A stretch of DNA of 64,000 nucleotides from Tabrizicola sp. (GCF_022842145.1 NZ_JALHQD010000009.1:116487-180486), one strand, 5' to 3'. Shown: positions 46,310-55,347, counted from the stretch's first letter. The notes: generated by a model from the letters alone, not told the origin. Made by a program: numbers and translations.

Positions 46310-47482
46310 TTACTTCAGGTAGTAGGCGTCGGCAAAACCGGCGTCCTTGATTTTCTGCAGCATGGCGCCGTCACCCATCACGACCACGCCCCAGACCGCC
46401 TTGCCGTTGCTTTCCGACTTCTGCGGTTTGGCAGTGATGCCGATCTTGGCCAAGGCTTCGGCTGCGCGATTGGCGTTTTCCTCTTTCGAGAAGGAGGCAA
46501 CCTGGATCGGCCGTACAGCGCCGCCTGCCGCGGAGGACGGAGCGGGGTCGGCGGCAGCTGCGGGGGCTGCTGGTTTGACCGCCGCTGGGGCGACGGTGGT
46601 TCCGGCGTTTGCGGCGACGGTGGGCGCGCTGACATCGGGCGTGCGCGCGTCAAGCGGCGCGGATTCGATCGGGGCCACGGCTGCGCTGTCAGCGGTGGCA
46701 ACCTCGCCCTCTACCGGAGTAGTGGCGGCGGCGGCAGCGGCGGCCTTGGCTTCGGCGGCGGCGCGCCGTTTGGCCTCGCGGGCCGCCTTGGCTTCGGCCC
46801 GACGTTCTTTCCAGGTCTTGGGCTTCGGGGCGGCATCCGCTGCGAGGTCGGCGGCACCTTCGGCTGCCACGGCGGCGGCGACGGCAACCTCGCCAGATAC
46901 GTCCGTGCCTTCGGGTGCCGGAGCAGGTGCGGTGCCTGCGTCAACCGTCCCGGAGTCGACGGCATCGAGGGCTGCGGAAGCGATGGCGGCGGCCTCGGCC
47001 CCTTCGGGCGCGGGCTTTGCAGCCGGATCGGTTTCGGCATTCGCAGCGGGTTCCGCTACCTCCTCCTTGCGCAGGGCCGTCACGCGGATCTCGGTCGGCT
47101 GGCCCGCAAGGATGCCGAGCGCCTCGGCCGCATCGGAGGACAGCTGCAGCCTCGGACCGGGGTTTTCGCGTTCGCGCTTGAACAAGGCGCCGGTGATCGA
47201 CTTGCCGGAGGCGGGGTTGAAAATCACGACCCGTTCGGGATTGACCACATCCGAGGCCGCCACCCAGATGCCGCCCAGCGAGGGACGTCCGTCCCAAAGT
47301 GCGCTGTCGGTGGCCTGGTAGATTTCGGGTGCCTCGATGTCACGGGCACCGCCTGACTTCTTGGACGGGGCCGAAACCTGGGCAGCATCCACGCCGGTCT
47401 TTCCGCCACCTTCTACGCAGCCAATCAGCAACCCGGTTGCCGCCAAGCCGAAAACAACCTTCCGGAGTCCCACTCGTGCCAT
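46310..47482 (-). CDS. SPOR-domain lipoprotein (RlpA-like or septal)
   Basis: 390-aa predicted lipoprotein. The N-terminus MARVGLRKVVFGLAATGLLIGC carries a lipobox with the Cys at residue 22. A long Ala/Pro/Glu-rich, low-complexity region spans about 140-310, with a lysine/alanine-rich helix (about 220-250). The C-terminal SPOR domain (about 312-390, AVRPIQVASFSKEENANRAAEAL onward) binds denuded septal glycan. ATG 47,482 is chosen for the lipobox (GAGGG upstream); the frame extends 45 bases further to another ATG. It precedes dacA. Confidence 0.8.
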   Translation of the reverse strand: MARVGLRKVVFGLAATGLLIGCVEGGGKTGVDAAQVSAPSKKSGGARDIEAPEIYQATDSALWDGRPSLGGIWVAASDVVNPERVVIFNPASGKSITGALFKRERENPGPRLQLSSDAAEALGILAGQPTEIRVTALRKEEVAEPAANAETDPAAKPAPEGAEAAAIASAALDAVDSGTVDAGTAPAPAPEGTDVSGEVAVAAAVAAEGAADLAADAAPKPKTWKERRAEAKAAREAKRRAAAEAKAAAAAAATTPVEGEVATADSAAVAPIESAPLDARTPDVSAPTVAANAGTTVAPAAVKPAAPAAAADPAPSSAAGGAVRPIQVASFSKEENANRAAEALAKIGITAKPQKSESNGKAVWGVVVMGDGAMLQKIKDAGFADAYYLK

Positions 47483-47748
47483 GTTCGCCCTCAAAGTCGC
47501 ACGGTCTGAAGCGCCGCGCTTGTCCATGATCCCTTTCGTGGTTCGGGCATCCTGCCCGGAGCGTTCCGCCCTCCAAACCACGTGTATCCGCCTGCCTTTT
47601 ACCACAACATACAGACTTGCAGCGGCCTAGGGAAGGGCGGAGGCTTGTCCCGAGCCTCACGATCAGCGGAATTCGCCTGCCAGTGGCTTTCAGAATCGAT
47701 CCGCGCCGCGTATTCGGGCCGTCGTGGTCCCGGCCAAGCGGTCGGAAT

Positions 47749-47838
47749 GGAAGTGTGGCCGAGTGGTTTAAGGCTCTGGTCTTGAAAACCAGCGTGGGGG
47801 GAACCCCACCGTGGGTTCGAATCCCACCGCTTCCGCCA
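47749..47838 (+). tRNA. tRNA-Ser (anticodon TGA)
   Basis: 90-base gene with encoded CCA. Acceptor GGAAGTG pairs with CGCTTCC (one G-T). Anticodon stem CTGGT/ACCAG encloses CTTGAAA, anticodon TGA at 47,783-47,785. Long variable arm as in class II tRNAs, T arm with GGTTCGAATCC. No integration duplicate of its 3' end is seen. Confidence 0.95.
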
Positions 47839-47988
47839 GACCAGGGCACAAACCAGGCGCGCTCGTGCGGAGGGTGGTTCGGGGCGTTCGGCGGTGATCC
47901 GGAGGCCGGCGGCGCGACGATCCCTCGCGGCTTGAGTTTGCCCACCGACCCCAATACACCTGCAAGGACCAAAGAAGGACCGCCCCTC

Positions 47989-49023
47989 ATGCGCATTCAT
48001 CAGGATCTGGCCGATACGATCGGAAACACCCCGCTTCTGAAGCTGAAGAAGGCTTCCGAGATCACCGGTTGCACCATCCTTGGCAAGGCCGAGTTCATGA
48101 ACCCTGGTCAGTCGGTCAAGGACCGGGCGGCGCTGTACATCATCAAGGATGCGGTGGCGAAGGGTCTGTTGAAGCCGGGCGGGACCATTGTCGAGGGCAC
48201 GGCCGGAAATACCGGGATCGGGCTCGCGCTGGTGGGTGCTTCGATGGGGTTCCGTACCGTCATCGTCATTCCCGAGACGCAGAGTCAGGAGAAGAAGGAC
48301 ATGCTGCGGTTGGCGGGGGCCGAACTGGTGCAGGTTCCGGCCGCACCCTACCGCAACCCGAACAACTATGTCCGCTACTCTGGCCGTCTGGCCGAGGCGC
48401 TGGCAAAGACCGAGCCCAACGGCGCGATCTGGGCCAACCAGTTTGACAACGTGGCGAACCGCCGGGCGCATGTCGAGACGACGGGCCCGGAAATCTGGGA
48501 CCAGACCGGCGGCAAGGTGGACGGCTTCATCTGTGCTGTGGGCAGTGGCGGGACGCTGGCAGGGGTGGCCGAGGCCTTGCAGTCCAAGGGCGTCAAGATC
48601 GGTCTTGCCGACCCCGAAGGCGCCGCGCTGCACAGCTTCTACACCACCGGCAAACTTGAGAGCCCCGGCAATTCAATCACCGAAGGGATCGGGCAGGGGC
48701 GCATCACGGCGAACCTGGAAGGTTTCACCCCGGATTTCAGCTACCGCATCCCCGATGCGGAGGCACTGCCGATCATCTTCGATCTTCTGACGGATGAGGG
48801 CCTTTGCATGGGCGGATCGACCGGCATCAACATCGCCGGCGCGATGCGGATGGCCCGCGACATGGGGCCGGGCAAGACCATCGTCACGATCCTGTGCGAC
48901 TACGGCAGCCGCTATCAGTCCAAGATCTACAACCCGACCTTCCTGCGCGAGAAGGGCCTGCCGGTCCCCGATTGGCTGGACCGTCCCGTCCGCCCGATCC
49001 CGCCGGTCTACGAGGACGCATGA
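47989..49023 (+). CDS. cysK: Cysteine synthase A (O-acetylserine sulfhydrylase)
   Basis: Makes cysteine from O-acetylserine and sulfide with PLP. 344 aa. PLP Lys K44 is in NPGQSVKDRAA, the phosphate/substrate loop reads EGTAGNTGIG (69-78, the usual Ser of TSGNTG replaced by Ala), and VGSGGTLAGV binds PLP phosphate. ATG 47,989. Its stop overlaps the mscS start (ATGA), so these genes and alaX form a coupled operon. Confidence 0.94.
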   Translation: MRIHQDLADTIGNTPLLKLKKASEITGCTILGKAEFMNPGQSVKDRAALYIIKDAVAKGLLKPGGTIVEGTAGNTGIGLALVGASMGFRTVIVIPETQSQEKKDMLRLAGAELVQVPAAPYRNPNNYVRYSGRLAEALAKTEPNGAIWANQFDNVANRRAHVETTGPEIWDQTGGKVDGFICAVGSGGTLAGVAEALQSKGVKIGLADPEGAALHSFYTTGKLESPGNSITEGIGQGRITANLEGFTPDFSYRIPDAEALPIIFDLLTDEGLCMGGSTGINIAGAMRMARDMGPGKTIVTILCDYGSRYQSKIYNPTFLREKGLPVPDWLDRPVRPIPPVYEDA

Positions 49024-51458
49024 GGCGGCTTCTTCTCTGGCTCGGACTTGTGCTGGCACTGGCCGCGGTGCCAGTGCTGGCGCAGGACCAGACCGGAGAG
49101 AATGCGCCCACCGCTGCCGAACCAGCGGCTGACGGGGCTGAACTGGACTATGCGCTGTGGGAGCGGATGGCCGAGCGGGCCGAGGCCGAGATCGGCAACC
49201 GCTACACCTCGACCGAGCGGATGGAGGAAATTCGCGCGCAGTTGGCGAAGTGGCGGGCCGCGCTGCTGAATGCACAAAGCGCCAACTCGGCGCGGATTGC
49301 CACGGTGCGCCAGCAGATCGATGCGCTGGGACCCGCCCCTGCGGAAGGGGCAACCGAGGCGGACGAAATCTCGGCCCGCCGGCAGGAACTGGCCGGACAG
49401 CTGGTCCGCCTGCAGGCCCCCGGCATCGCCGCCGAAGAAGCCTACCGCCGCGCCGACGGGCTGATCGACGAGATCGACCGCACCCTGCGCGACCGCCAGG
49501 CCGACCAGCTTCTGCAGCTTTGGCCCTCGCCCTTGAACCCCGGCAACTGGCCTGAAGCCGCCATCGGTTTCGCCGACACGGTGCAGAGGCTTTGGGACGA
49601 AACCGTCGAAGCCTGGGACGACCCGAAGGCGCGAGGCGAACTTTTCGACAACCTGCCGCTGATCCTGACCCTGGTCATCGTGGCCTTGGCCCTGGTGTTC
49701 TACGTCCGGCGCTGGATCGAACGCTTTGCCGAGCGGTTGCAGGAGGGCGCTTCGGTCCGCGGGCGGCATTTCTGGGCGCTTCTGGCCTCGATGGGCGGGA
49801 TCATCCTGCCGACCGTGGGGGTGGTCCTGCTGTCTTGGGCGTTTTTGGCCAGCGGGATGATGGGTGATGTCGGGACCCAGATCGCAGAGGTCCTGCCGGT
49901 CGCGGGATTTGTCGTCTTTTCGGCGGCCTGGCTTGGCGCCCGTGCCTTCCCGCGTTTGCAGGGCGAGGGTGCCGTCCTGCCCCTCCCGCCCGAGCGCCGG
50001 GCCGAGGGGCGCTTTCTGTCGGTGATGATGGGGCTGGTGATCGCGGCCGACATGCTGCGCGGCGCGGCGATGGATGCGCAGGCCTATTCCGATGCCACAA
50101 CCTCGGTCATGTCCTTTCCGATCCTTCTGACCGGCGGGCTGGTGCTGCTTCGCCTTGGCCGGACCCTGCGCAAGACGCGCGAGGTGGAGGAAAAGTCGTC
50201 CAGCTATTCGTTGCGGCTGATCCAGCTTCTGGCGCGCGCCCTGACGGTGCTGGGCATCCTGGGTCCGGTTCTGGCGGGCTTCGGCTATGTCCAGGCGGCC
50301 GAGGCGGTGATCTACCCCGCGATGATGTCCTTTGCGCTGGTGGCGTTCCTGTTCATCCTGCAACGGCTGATCGGCGACGGCTGGGCGCTCATCACCCGGT
50401 CCGAGGAGACTGCGCGCGACGCGCTGGTGCCCGTCCTGGCCGGCTTCTTCCTGTCCATCGCCTCGCTTCCGGTGCTGGCCCTGATCTGGGGCGCACGCTT
50501 TTCCGACCTGACCGAGATCTGGACGCGCTTCACCGAAGGGTTCCAGATCGGCAGCACGAAGATCTCGCCCTCGAATTTCATGGTCTTCGCGGCGGTCTTC
50601 GTGCTTGGCTACATGCTGACGCGGCTTTTCCAGGGGGCGTTGCGCACCACGATCCTGCCGAAGACCCGGATGGAGCCTGGCGGGCAGACGGCCCTTGTCG
50701 CGGGCGTGGGTTATGTCGGCATCTTTCTTGCCGCACTCATTGCAATCAATGCCGCAGGGCTGGATCTGTCGGGTCTTGCCATCGTCGCCGGTGCGCTGTC
50801 GGTGGGTATCGGTTTCGGTCTGCAGAACATCGTTTCGAACTTCATCTCGGGCATCATCCTTCTGATCGAGCGCCCGGTGAGTGAAGGCGACTGGATCGAG
50901 GTCGGCACCGTGCAGGGCAAGGTCCGCGCTATCAGTGTCCGGTCGACACGGATCGAGACCTTTGACCGCAACGACGTGATCGTGCCGAACGCCGACCTGA
51001 TCACCGGGCGCGTGACGAACTGGACGCGCTTCAACCTCTCGGGCCGGATCATCGTGCCCGTTGCGGTGGCGCTGGGGTCGGACACGCGGAAGGTCGAGAA
51101 GATGTTGCGCGAAATCGCCGAAGCGCAACCTCTTGCCATCCTGAACCCGCCGCCGGTGATCGCCTTCACCGGCTACACTCCGACGCAGCTGAACTTCGAG
51201 ATCCGGGTGATCCTGCGCGATGTGAACTTCGGCGTTCAGGTGCGCAGCGACATCAATCACCGCATCCTGGAACGCCTGGTCGAGGAAGGGGTCCACATCG
51301 TCCCCCCGCCTGCGCCGCCCGCGCCTCCGGATCCGATGAAGGCGGCCGAAGCGGTTCTGGCATTGGCCGAGCTGGTCGAGACCGAACCACGAGCCGCTAC
51401 CAGGAAGAAGGCCCCACGCGCGGGTCTTGCAACCGAAGTGAAAGGGGCTGAACGGTGA
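49020..51458 (+). CDS. Large MscS-type mechanosensitive channel with DUF3772 domain
   Basis: 812-aa protein of the MscS/MscK superfamily. A signal peptide (1 to about 21) is followed by a long helical periplasmic domain (about 40-200, DUF3772-like), several TM helices (about 215-600) and a C-terminal MscS pore/beta domain. The pore helix near 555-585 carries the small-residue pattern LSVGIGFGLQNIVSNFISG, and GDWIEVGTVQGKV is the conserved Sm-like fold start. It relieves turgor on hypo-osmotic shock. ATG overlaps the cysK stop; the stop overlaps alaX GTG (GTGA). Confidence 0.9.
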   Translation: MRRLLLWLGLVLALAAVPVLAQDQTGENAPTAAEPAADGAELDYALWERMAERAEAEIGNRYTSTERMEEIRAQLAKWRAALLNAQSANSARIATVRQQIDALGPAPAEGATEADEISARRQELAGQLVRLQAPGIAAEEAYRRADGLIDEIDRTLRDRQADQLLQLWPSPLNPGNWPEAAIGFADTVQRLWDETVEAWDDPKARGELFDNLPLILTLVIVALALVFYVRRWIERFAERLQEGASVRGRHFWALLASMGGIILPTVGVVLLSWAFLASGMMGDVGTQIAEVLPVAGFVVFSAAWLGARAFPRLQGEGAVLPLPPERRAEGRFLSVMMGLVIAADMLRGAAMDAQAYSDATTSVMSFPILLTGGLVLLRLGRTLRKTREVEEKSSSYSLRLIQLLARALTVLGILGPVLAGFGYVQAAEAVIYPAMMSFALVAFLFILQRLIGDGWALITRSEETARDALVPVLAGFFLSIASLPVLALIWGARFSDLTEIWTRFTEGFQIGSTKISPSNFMVFAAVFVLGYMLTRLFQGALRTTILPKTRMEPGGQTALVAGVGYVGIFLAALIAINAAGLDLSGLAIVAGALSVGIGFGLQNIVSNFISGIILLIERPVSEGDWIEVGTVQGKVRAISVRSTRIETFDRNDVIVPNADLITGRVTNWTRFNLSGRIIVPVAVALGSDTRKVEKMLREIAEAQPLAILNPPPVIAFTGYTPTQLNFEIRVILRDVNFGVQVRSDINHRILERLVEEGVHIVPPPAPPAPPDPMKAAEAVLALAELVETEPRAATRKKAPRAGLATEVKGAER

Positions 51459-52168
51459 CCGAGCTTCTGTTCCGCGACGATGCCTATCAGACCGCCGCCG
51501 ATTGCCGGATCGTCGGCCATACCCCCGAAGGCGGTATCGTGGTCGATCGATCGATCTTCTATGCCACCAGCGGCGGTCAGCCGGGCGACAGCGGCATGCT
51601 GGACTGGGGCGGGGCGCGCGTCCCCATCGCCACTGCGCTGAAGGTCGAGGCCGGGATCGCTCTGGTGCCGGCCGAGCCGGTGGCGATGCCGCCCGTCGGC
51701 GCGCCAGCCCGGCAGTTGATCGACTGGACCCGCCGCCACCGCCACATGCGCGTCCACACCGCGCTGCACCTTCTGTCGGTGGTCATCCCGCTTCCGGTCA
51801 CGGGTGGGCAGATCGGGGCGGACAAGGGCCGGCTCGACTTCGACATGCCAGAGCCCCCAGGCGACCTGGCCGCCCTGGAGGAAGCGCTGAACAGCTTGAT
51901 CGCCCGCGACCTGATTGTGAGCGACGACTGGATCACCGACGATGAGCTGCTGGCAAATCCCGCGCTGGTGAAAACCATGTCGGTCCGCCCGCCGATGGGG
52001 CAGGGCAGAGTGCGCCTCGTGCGGATCATGGACGGCAATACGCTCGTGGACCTGCAGCCCTGCGGGGGGACCCACGTCCGCCAGAGCGCCGAGATTGGCC
52101 GCGTTGAGATCGGCAAGATCGAGAACAAGGGCCGCCAGAACCGCCGGGTGACGATCACCTTGGCCTGA
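51455..52168 (+). CDS. Alanyl-tRNA editing protein AlaX
   Basis: Free-standing editing domain that deacylates mis-charged Ser- or Gly-tRNA-Ala. 237 aa, AlaX-M-like size. The metal-binding pattern HTALH (H101, H105) and CGGTH (C203, H207) is complete, as is the N-terminal GGQPGDSG loop. GTG start overlaps the mscS stop (GTGA). Translational coupling to a mechanosensitive channel and cysteine synthase is unexpected, so the operon may reflect expression convenience rather than a pathway. Confidence 0.92.
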   Translation: MTELLFRDDAYQTAADCRIVGHTPEGGIVVDRSIFYATSGGQPGDSGMLDWGGARVPIATALKVEAGIALVPAEPVAMPPVGAPARQLIDWTRRHRHMRVHTALHLLSVVIPLPVTGGQIGADKGRLDFDMPEPPGDLAALEEALNSLIARDLIVSDDWITDDELLANPALVKTMSVRPPMGQGRVRLVRIMDGNTLVDLQPCGGTHVRQSAEIGRVEIGKIENKGRQNRRVTITLA

Positions 52169-52248
52169 ACTCTATCCCCCGGATTTTGGCGTTTGGCCAA
52201 GATATCCCCTTGAACAGCCCCGCAAACCCGAGGTATCAGCCGTCCGAC

Positions 52249-52338
52249 GGACAGTTGGCCGAGTGGTCGAAGGCGCACGCCTGGAAAGTGTGTAGGCGGG
52301 GAACCGTCTCGAGGGTTCGAATCCCTCACTGTCCGCCA
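52249..52338 (+). tRNA. tRNA-Ser (anticodon GGA), integration target
   Basis: 90-base gene with encoded CCA. Acceptor GGACAGT pairs with ACTGTCC, anticodon loop CTGGAAA with GGA at 52,283-52,285, long variable arm, T arm GGTTCGAATCC. The 3' end plus one base (52,325-52,339) is duplicated at 63,882-63,896 and serves as the island attachment site. Confidence 0.96.
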
Positions 52339-52339
52339 C
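52325..52339 (+). other. attL: left attachment site (15-bp direct repeat)
   Basis: CTCACTGTCCGCCAC, the tRNA-Ser(GGA) 3' end including CCA and the following C. It recurs exactly at 63,882-63,896 in the same orientation. The intact tRNA gene is retained on the left, as with P4-type integrases. Flanking bases differ between the copies on both sides. Confidence 0.9.
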
Positions 52340-52462
52340 CCACCTCTAAAGTACGGTTTCGACCAATCGCCATCGGTGGCGATTTTCCTTTGTTTTGTTA
52401 AGCGAAGGGACCGATTGCGTTTGAGCTGGATTTGTTTCGATTGCTCCTTTACTGCTACATTG

Positions 52463-52486
52463 AGTGGTATGAAAAGTGGTATGCAA
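52463..52486 (+). repeat. Tandem 12-mers before the integrase start
   Basis: AGTGGTATGAAA followed by AGTGGTATGCAA (11 of 12 identical), ending one base before the integrase ATG. The spacing and location suggest arm-type binding sites or an autoregulatory operator for the integrase. Confidence 0.75.
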
Positions 52487-52487
52487 G

Positions 52488-53708
52488 ATGGCGTTGACCG
52501 GAAAGCTGACCAAGAAGCTGGTGGAAAATCTGGGCGCTGGGCGACATGGCGACGGTGGTGGCCTATACCTTGTCGTTGATCCGTCTGGCGCGCGGCGGTG
52601 GATTGTCCGGGTGGTCGTGAAGGGCCAGAAGAACGTCAAGGGCGCGCCGTTACGTACGGACTTCGGATTGGGTGGGGCGGACGTGGTCACGCTCAACCAG
52701 GCGCGCGAGCGGGCGCTGGAGTATCGGCGCATGGCTAAACAAGGGCTGAACCCGCGTTTCAACGCCAGCCGTGAGATTCCGACCTTTGAAGAGGTTGCCC
52801 GGCAAGTCCACATTGACCGGATGCCAACGTGGAAGAATGACAAGCACGAGGCGCAATGGATCAACACCTTGCGCGACTACGCCTTCCCCAAGATCGGACG
52901 CATGCCGGTCGATGCCATCGGTCAGCCGGAAGTGCTGATGTGCCTGTCGCCGATCTGGACTGAAAAGCACGAAACCGCGCGGCGACTGGCTCAAAGGCTA
53001 AAGGTCGTTCTGGACGTCGCCAAGTCGAAGGGTTTTCGCTCTGGAGAGAACCCGGTCAGCGCAATCGGCGATGCGAAGGTTCTGCCCAAGGTGAAGGCCA
53101 AACCCAAGCACCACAAAGCAATGCGCTGGCAGGACGTCCCTGCCTTTTACGCGGACCTGACGGCGCGGGATGCGATGGCGGCGAAGGCGCTTCAGTTCAC
53201 TTGCCTGACCGGGTCGCGTACGGGCGAGGTCCTGGGAATGGAATGGTCTGAGGTCGATACTGACGCGCGGCTTTGGACCTGCCCAGCGGAACGGATGAAG
53301 GGCGGCGAAGTTCACCGTGTGCCGTTGACGGACGAGACGCTGGCAATCATCGAACCACTAAAGGCGATGAAATCGGAGTACGTCTTTGAAGGTCAGAAGC
53401 GCAACAAGCCGCTGTCAAACATGGCAATGCTCATGCTCTTGCGCCGGATGGAATTTGAGGGTGTGACGGTGCATGGCTTCCGTTCGACCTTCCGCGACTG
53501 GGCGTCCGAGGTGGCGAACGTACCCCGCGAAGTGGCGGAGATGAGCCTAGCACACAAGGTCGGTTCGGACGTGGAGCGGGCTTATGCCCGGTCGGACTTA
53601 CTGGAAAAGCGCAGATTATTGATGGAGAGGTGGTCCGCGTTCGTGTCCGGCGCTGAAGGAAAGGTGGTCAAAGTCGCCTTTCCTTTGAATGCAGGCGAAG
53701 GAAAGTAA
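52488..53708 (+). CDS. P4-type tyrosine recombinase/integrase
   Basis: 406-aa integrase that mediates site-specific recombination at the tRNA gene. It has the N-terminal arm-binding DUF4102-type start (MALTGKLTKKLVENLGAGRHGDGGGLYL), a core SAM-like domain, and a catalytic domain with all active residues: R244 (TGSRTGEV), K271 region, H329 and R332 (VHGFRSTF), H356 (SLAHK) and Y366 (ERAYARSD). ATG 52,488 is chosen over a GTG 12 bases upstream. It lies 150 bases from attL, the usual position for a tRNA-targeting element. Confidence 0.93.
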   Translation: MALTGKLTKKLVENLGAGRHGDGGGLYLVVDPSGARRWIVRVVVKGQKNVKGAPLRTDFGLGGADVVTLNQARERALEYRRMAKQGLNPRFNASREIPTFEEVARQVHIDRMPTWKNDKHEAQWINTLRDYAFPKIGRMPVDAIGQPEVLMCLSPIWTEKHETARRLAQRLKVVLDVAKSKGFRSGENPVSAIGDAKVLPKVKAKPKHHKAMRWQDVPAFYADLTARDAMAAKALQFTCLTGSRTGEVLGMEWSEVDTDARLWTCPAERMKGGEVHRVPLTDETLAIIEPLKAMKSEYVFEGQKRNKPLSNMAMLMLLRRMEFEGVTVHGFRSTFRDWASEVANVPREVAEMSLAHKVGSDVERAYARSDLLEKRRLLMERWSAFVSGAEGKVVKVAFPLNAGEGK

Positions 53709-53784
53709 ATGCCGAAAGGTGAGGTTGTGGCAACCTTTAGGCAAATCCAGTGAACTAGAGGGTCGCACTGGCTGCAGTCTTGAA

Positions 53785-54588
53785 ATGACGAAAGGCGGCC
53801 CCTACGATCCCTTTATGCTGGCTGATGACAAGGTGGATTCCCTCAACGCCGTAGTGGGCAAGCTGATTGGGCGTGAGCACAAGCCGCGCACGCTCTTTGG
53901 CCAGTACACTCCTATCATCGACGTTTCTCGCGCAAACGTTCACGAGTCAAAAAAGGAGTTCATGGTCGAACTCGCTGCCGTGGAGGCTGTCATGGCTAGT
54001 CTGAAATCGATCATTGATCAGATCGTTCCGGACGATGAGAAGGACACTCCAGAACGCAAGGCCATGCTGGATCGACTTAGCTTGGCCATTGAAGGAAAGG
54101 CGGTTCAGCACGCCCGGCAGAAGAGCCTAAATTCTGCCGGTGACCTTGCCCTCAAGAATATTTTTGACACAGGTTTTCACTATGGCACGATGCGTTTAAT
54201 CATAGCCATGTATCTGATTTATCGTGAGCACCTTGCTGAACTGAAGGATCAGGAAGCGCAGTTCTGGACAGTGTCCAGCCGCCCGCCCAACTACTACGCA
54301 CGCACCATCGCACTGAGGCTTGCGCGTCTCTATTCTAGGGAAAACGGCAAGCCGCCGACATTTGGCATGTCGCGAGAAGGAAATTTTCCATCGACGGACT
54401 TTGGCCGTGCGCTGGAGGAGGTGTTTCGTATTTTGGAAATCAAAGCATCCGTTCGGAACGCGGCGACATGGGCGATTGCACAGTTGACCGATGACGATCT
54501 TCGGCAACCTGTGAACGCTCTAGCCGGTCTATTGGGGTTTCCTGACCGAAGTCTATTGCCCATCGCGAATGCGATGATGGGGCGCTAA
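53785..54588 (+). CDS. Island protein of unknown function
   Basis: 267-aa protein starting MTKGGPYDPFMLADDKVDSL. It has two mostly helical parts with an internal hydrophobic stretch (LIIAMYLIYREHL at about 145-157), and no recognisable catalytic motif. The codon usage is lower in GC than in the surrounding core genome. It lies between the integrase and the excisionase-like gene. ATG 53,785 is preferred because the upstream extension to 53,689 looks non-coding. Confidence 0.55.
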   Translation: MTKGGPYDPFMLADDKVDSLNAVVGKLIGREHKPRTLFGQYTPIIDVSRANVHESKKEFMVELAAVEAVMASLKSIIDQIVPDDEKDTPERKAMLDRLSLAIEGKAVQHARQKSLNSAGDLALKNIFDTGFHYGTMRLIIAMYLIYREHLAELKDQEAQFWTVSSRPPNYYARTIALRLARLYSRENGKPPTFGMSREGNFPSTDFGRALEEVFRILEIKASVRNAATWAIAQLTDDDLRQPVNALAGLLGFPDRSLLPIANAMMGR

Positions 54589-54653
54589 AAGGGGCTTCCA
54601 AAAGGCTTGCAAGCAAAGCCCTTCTTTCACCCGGTTTTCGGACTTTCACTCTT

Positions 54654-54714
54654 TGTTCCCAAGGACGTTGGAACATGCTGAAACGCTCTCAGCTTAATGG
54701 CAGAGGACTGAGAG
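54654..54714. promoter_or_regulatory. Candidate operators before the excisionase-like gene
   Basis: Two dyads: TGTTCC-N10-GGAACA (54,654-54,675) and CTCTCAG-N15-CTGAGAG (54,686-54,714), the second ending one base before the ATG at 54,716. They resemble repressor-binding sites for autoregulation by the HTH proteins that follow. Confidence 0.5.
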
Positions 54715-54715
54715 T

Positions 54716-54928
54716 ATGCAAAACCTGTTCGATACTAACCGGAACTATGTCCTAGGCGACCCTGAGCTTGAGTTGATCGGCGACCGCGACAAGCTGGCTC
54801 AATGGCGGCACAAGGGCACTGGCCCCGCCTTCTATCGCCTTGGCCGCAAGATCATCTATCGTGGTGTAGACCTGAACACGTGGGCCGAGGCCAGTCGGTT
54901 CGACCCTGGCAAGGAGGGGCGCGCCTGA
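54716..54928 (+). CDS. Excisionase/AlpA-like HTH protein
   Basis: 70-aa protein with an AlpA/MerR-like winged helix layout (LAQWRHKGTGPAFYRLGRKIIYRGVDLNTW), the shape of recombination directionality factors. The Tyr/Arg-rich beta-wing YRLGRKIIYR and the DLNTWAEAS helix are typical. It directly precedes the HTH/zinc-ribbon gene, with which it overlaps (TGATG), and is 500 bases before the second recombinase. Function as excisionase is inferred. Confidence 0.72.
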   Translation: MQNLFDTNRNYVLGDPELELIGDRDKLAQWRHKGTGPAFYRLGRKIIYRGVDLNTWAEASRFDPGKEGRA

Positions 54929-55347
54929 TGGCCCGGCGCGTTTCAGCGCGCCGGGTCAAGATCTATAGCCAGTACACCTACGATAGCGCGGCAGACTTGC
55001 TGGGCGTGTCTACGCAGACTGTGCGGCTATGGCGGCGATCAGGCTTGCAGGTTCTCGACAGCCTAAAGCCGCACCTGATCCTAGGCTTTGCGCTGAACGA
55101 CTTCATCAGCAAACGGTCGAAAAGGCCAAAACGTCGATTGGCGATGGATCAATTCCTGTGCATGGCCTGCAACGCCCCAAAGCGCGCCTATGGCGGCATC
55201 GGTGACTATCAACCCTACACTGCCGCGCGCGGAAGGCTAGAAGTGCTTTGTGAGACCTGCCACGGGCTATGCGGCAAGTTTGCCAGCCCCGCCCTTTGTG
55301 CCGAACTAGCCCCGATCCTGTCCATCACGATACGCAACAGGGAATGA
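54928..55347 (+). CDS. HTH and zinc-ribbon DNA-binding protein
   Basis: 139-aa protein with an N-terminal MerR/HTH region (YSQYTYDSAADLLGVSTQT) and a C-terminal zinc-ribbon-like pair CMAC and CETC (about 86-89 and 112-115). It overlaps the excisionase-like gene and is 115 bases before the second recombinase. The trio excisionase / HTH-zinc ribbon / tyrosine recombinase recurs in alphaproteobacterial mobile elements (from memory), so it may be a self-contained mobility module. Confidence 0.7.
   Translation: MARRVSARRVKIYSQYTYDSAADLLGVSTQTVRLWRRSGLQVLDSLKPHLILGFALNDFISKRSKRPKRRLAMDQFLCMACNAPKRAYGGIGDYQPYTAARGRLEVLCETCHGLCGKFASPALCAELAPILSITIRNRE

Noticed and set aside
47749..47838. tRNA-Ser(TGA) as a second island attachment site
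   Set aside because: Its 3' end differs from the 15-bp core and no duplicate of it was seen in the window.
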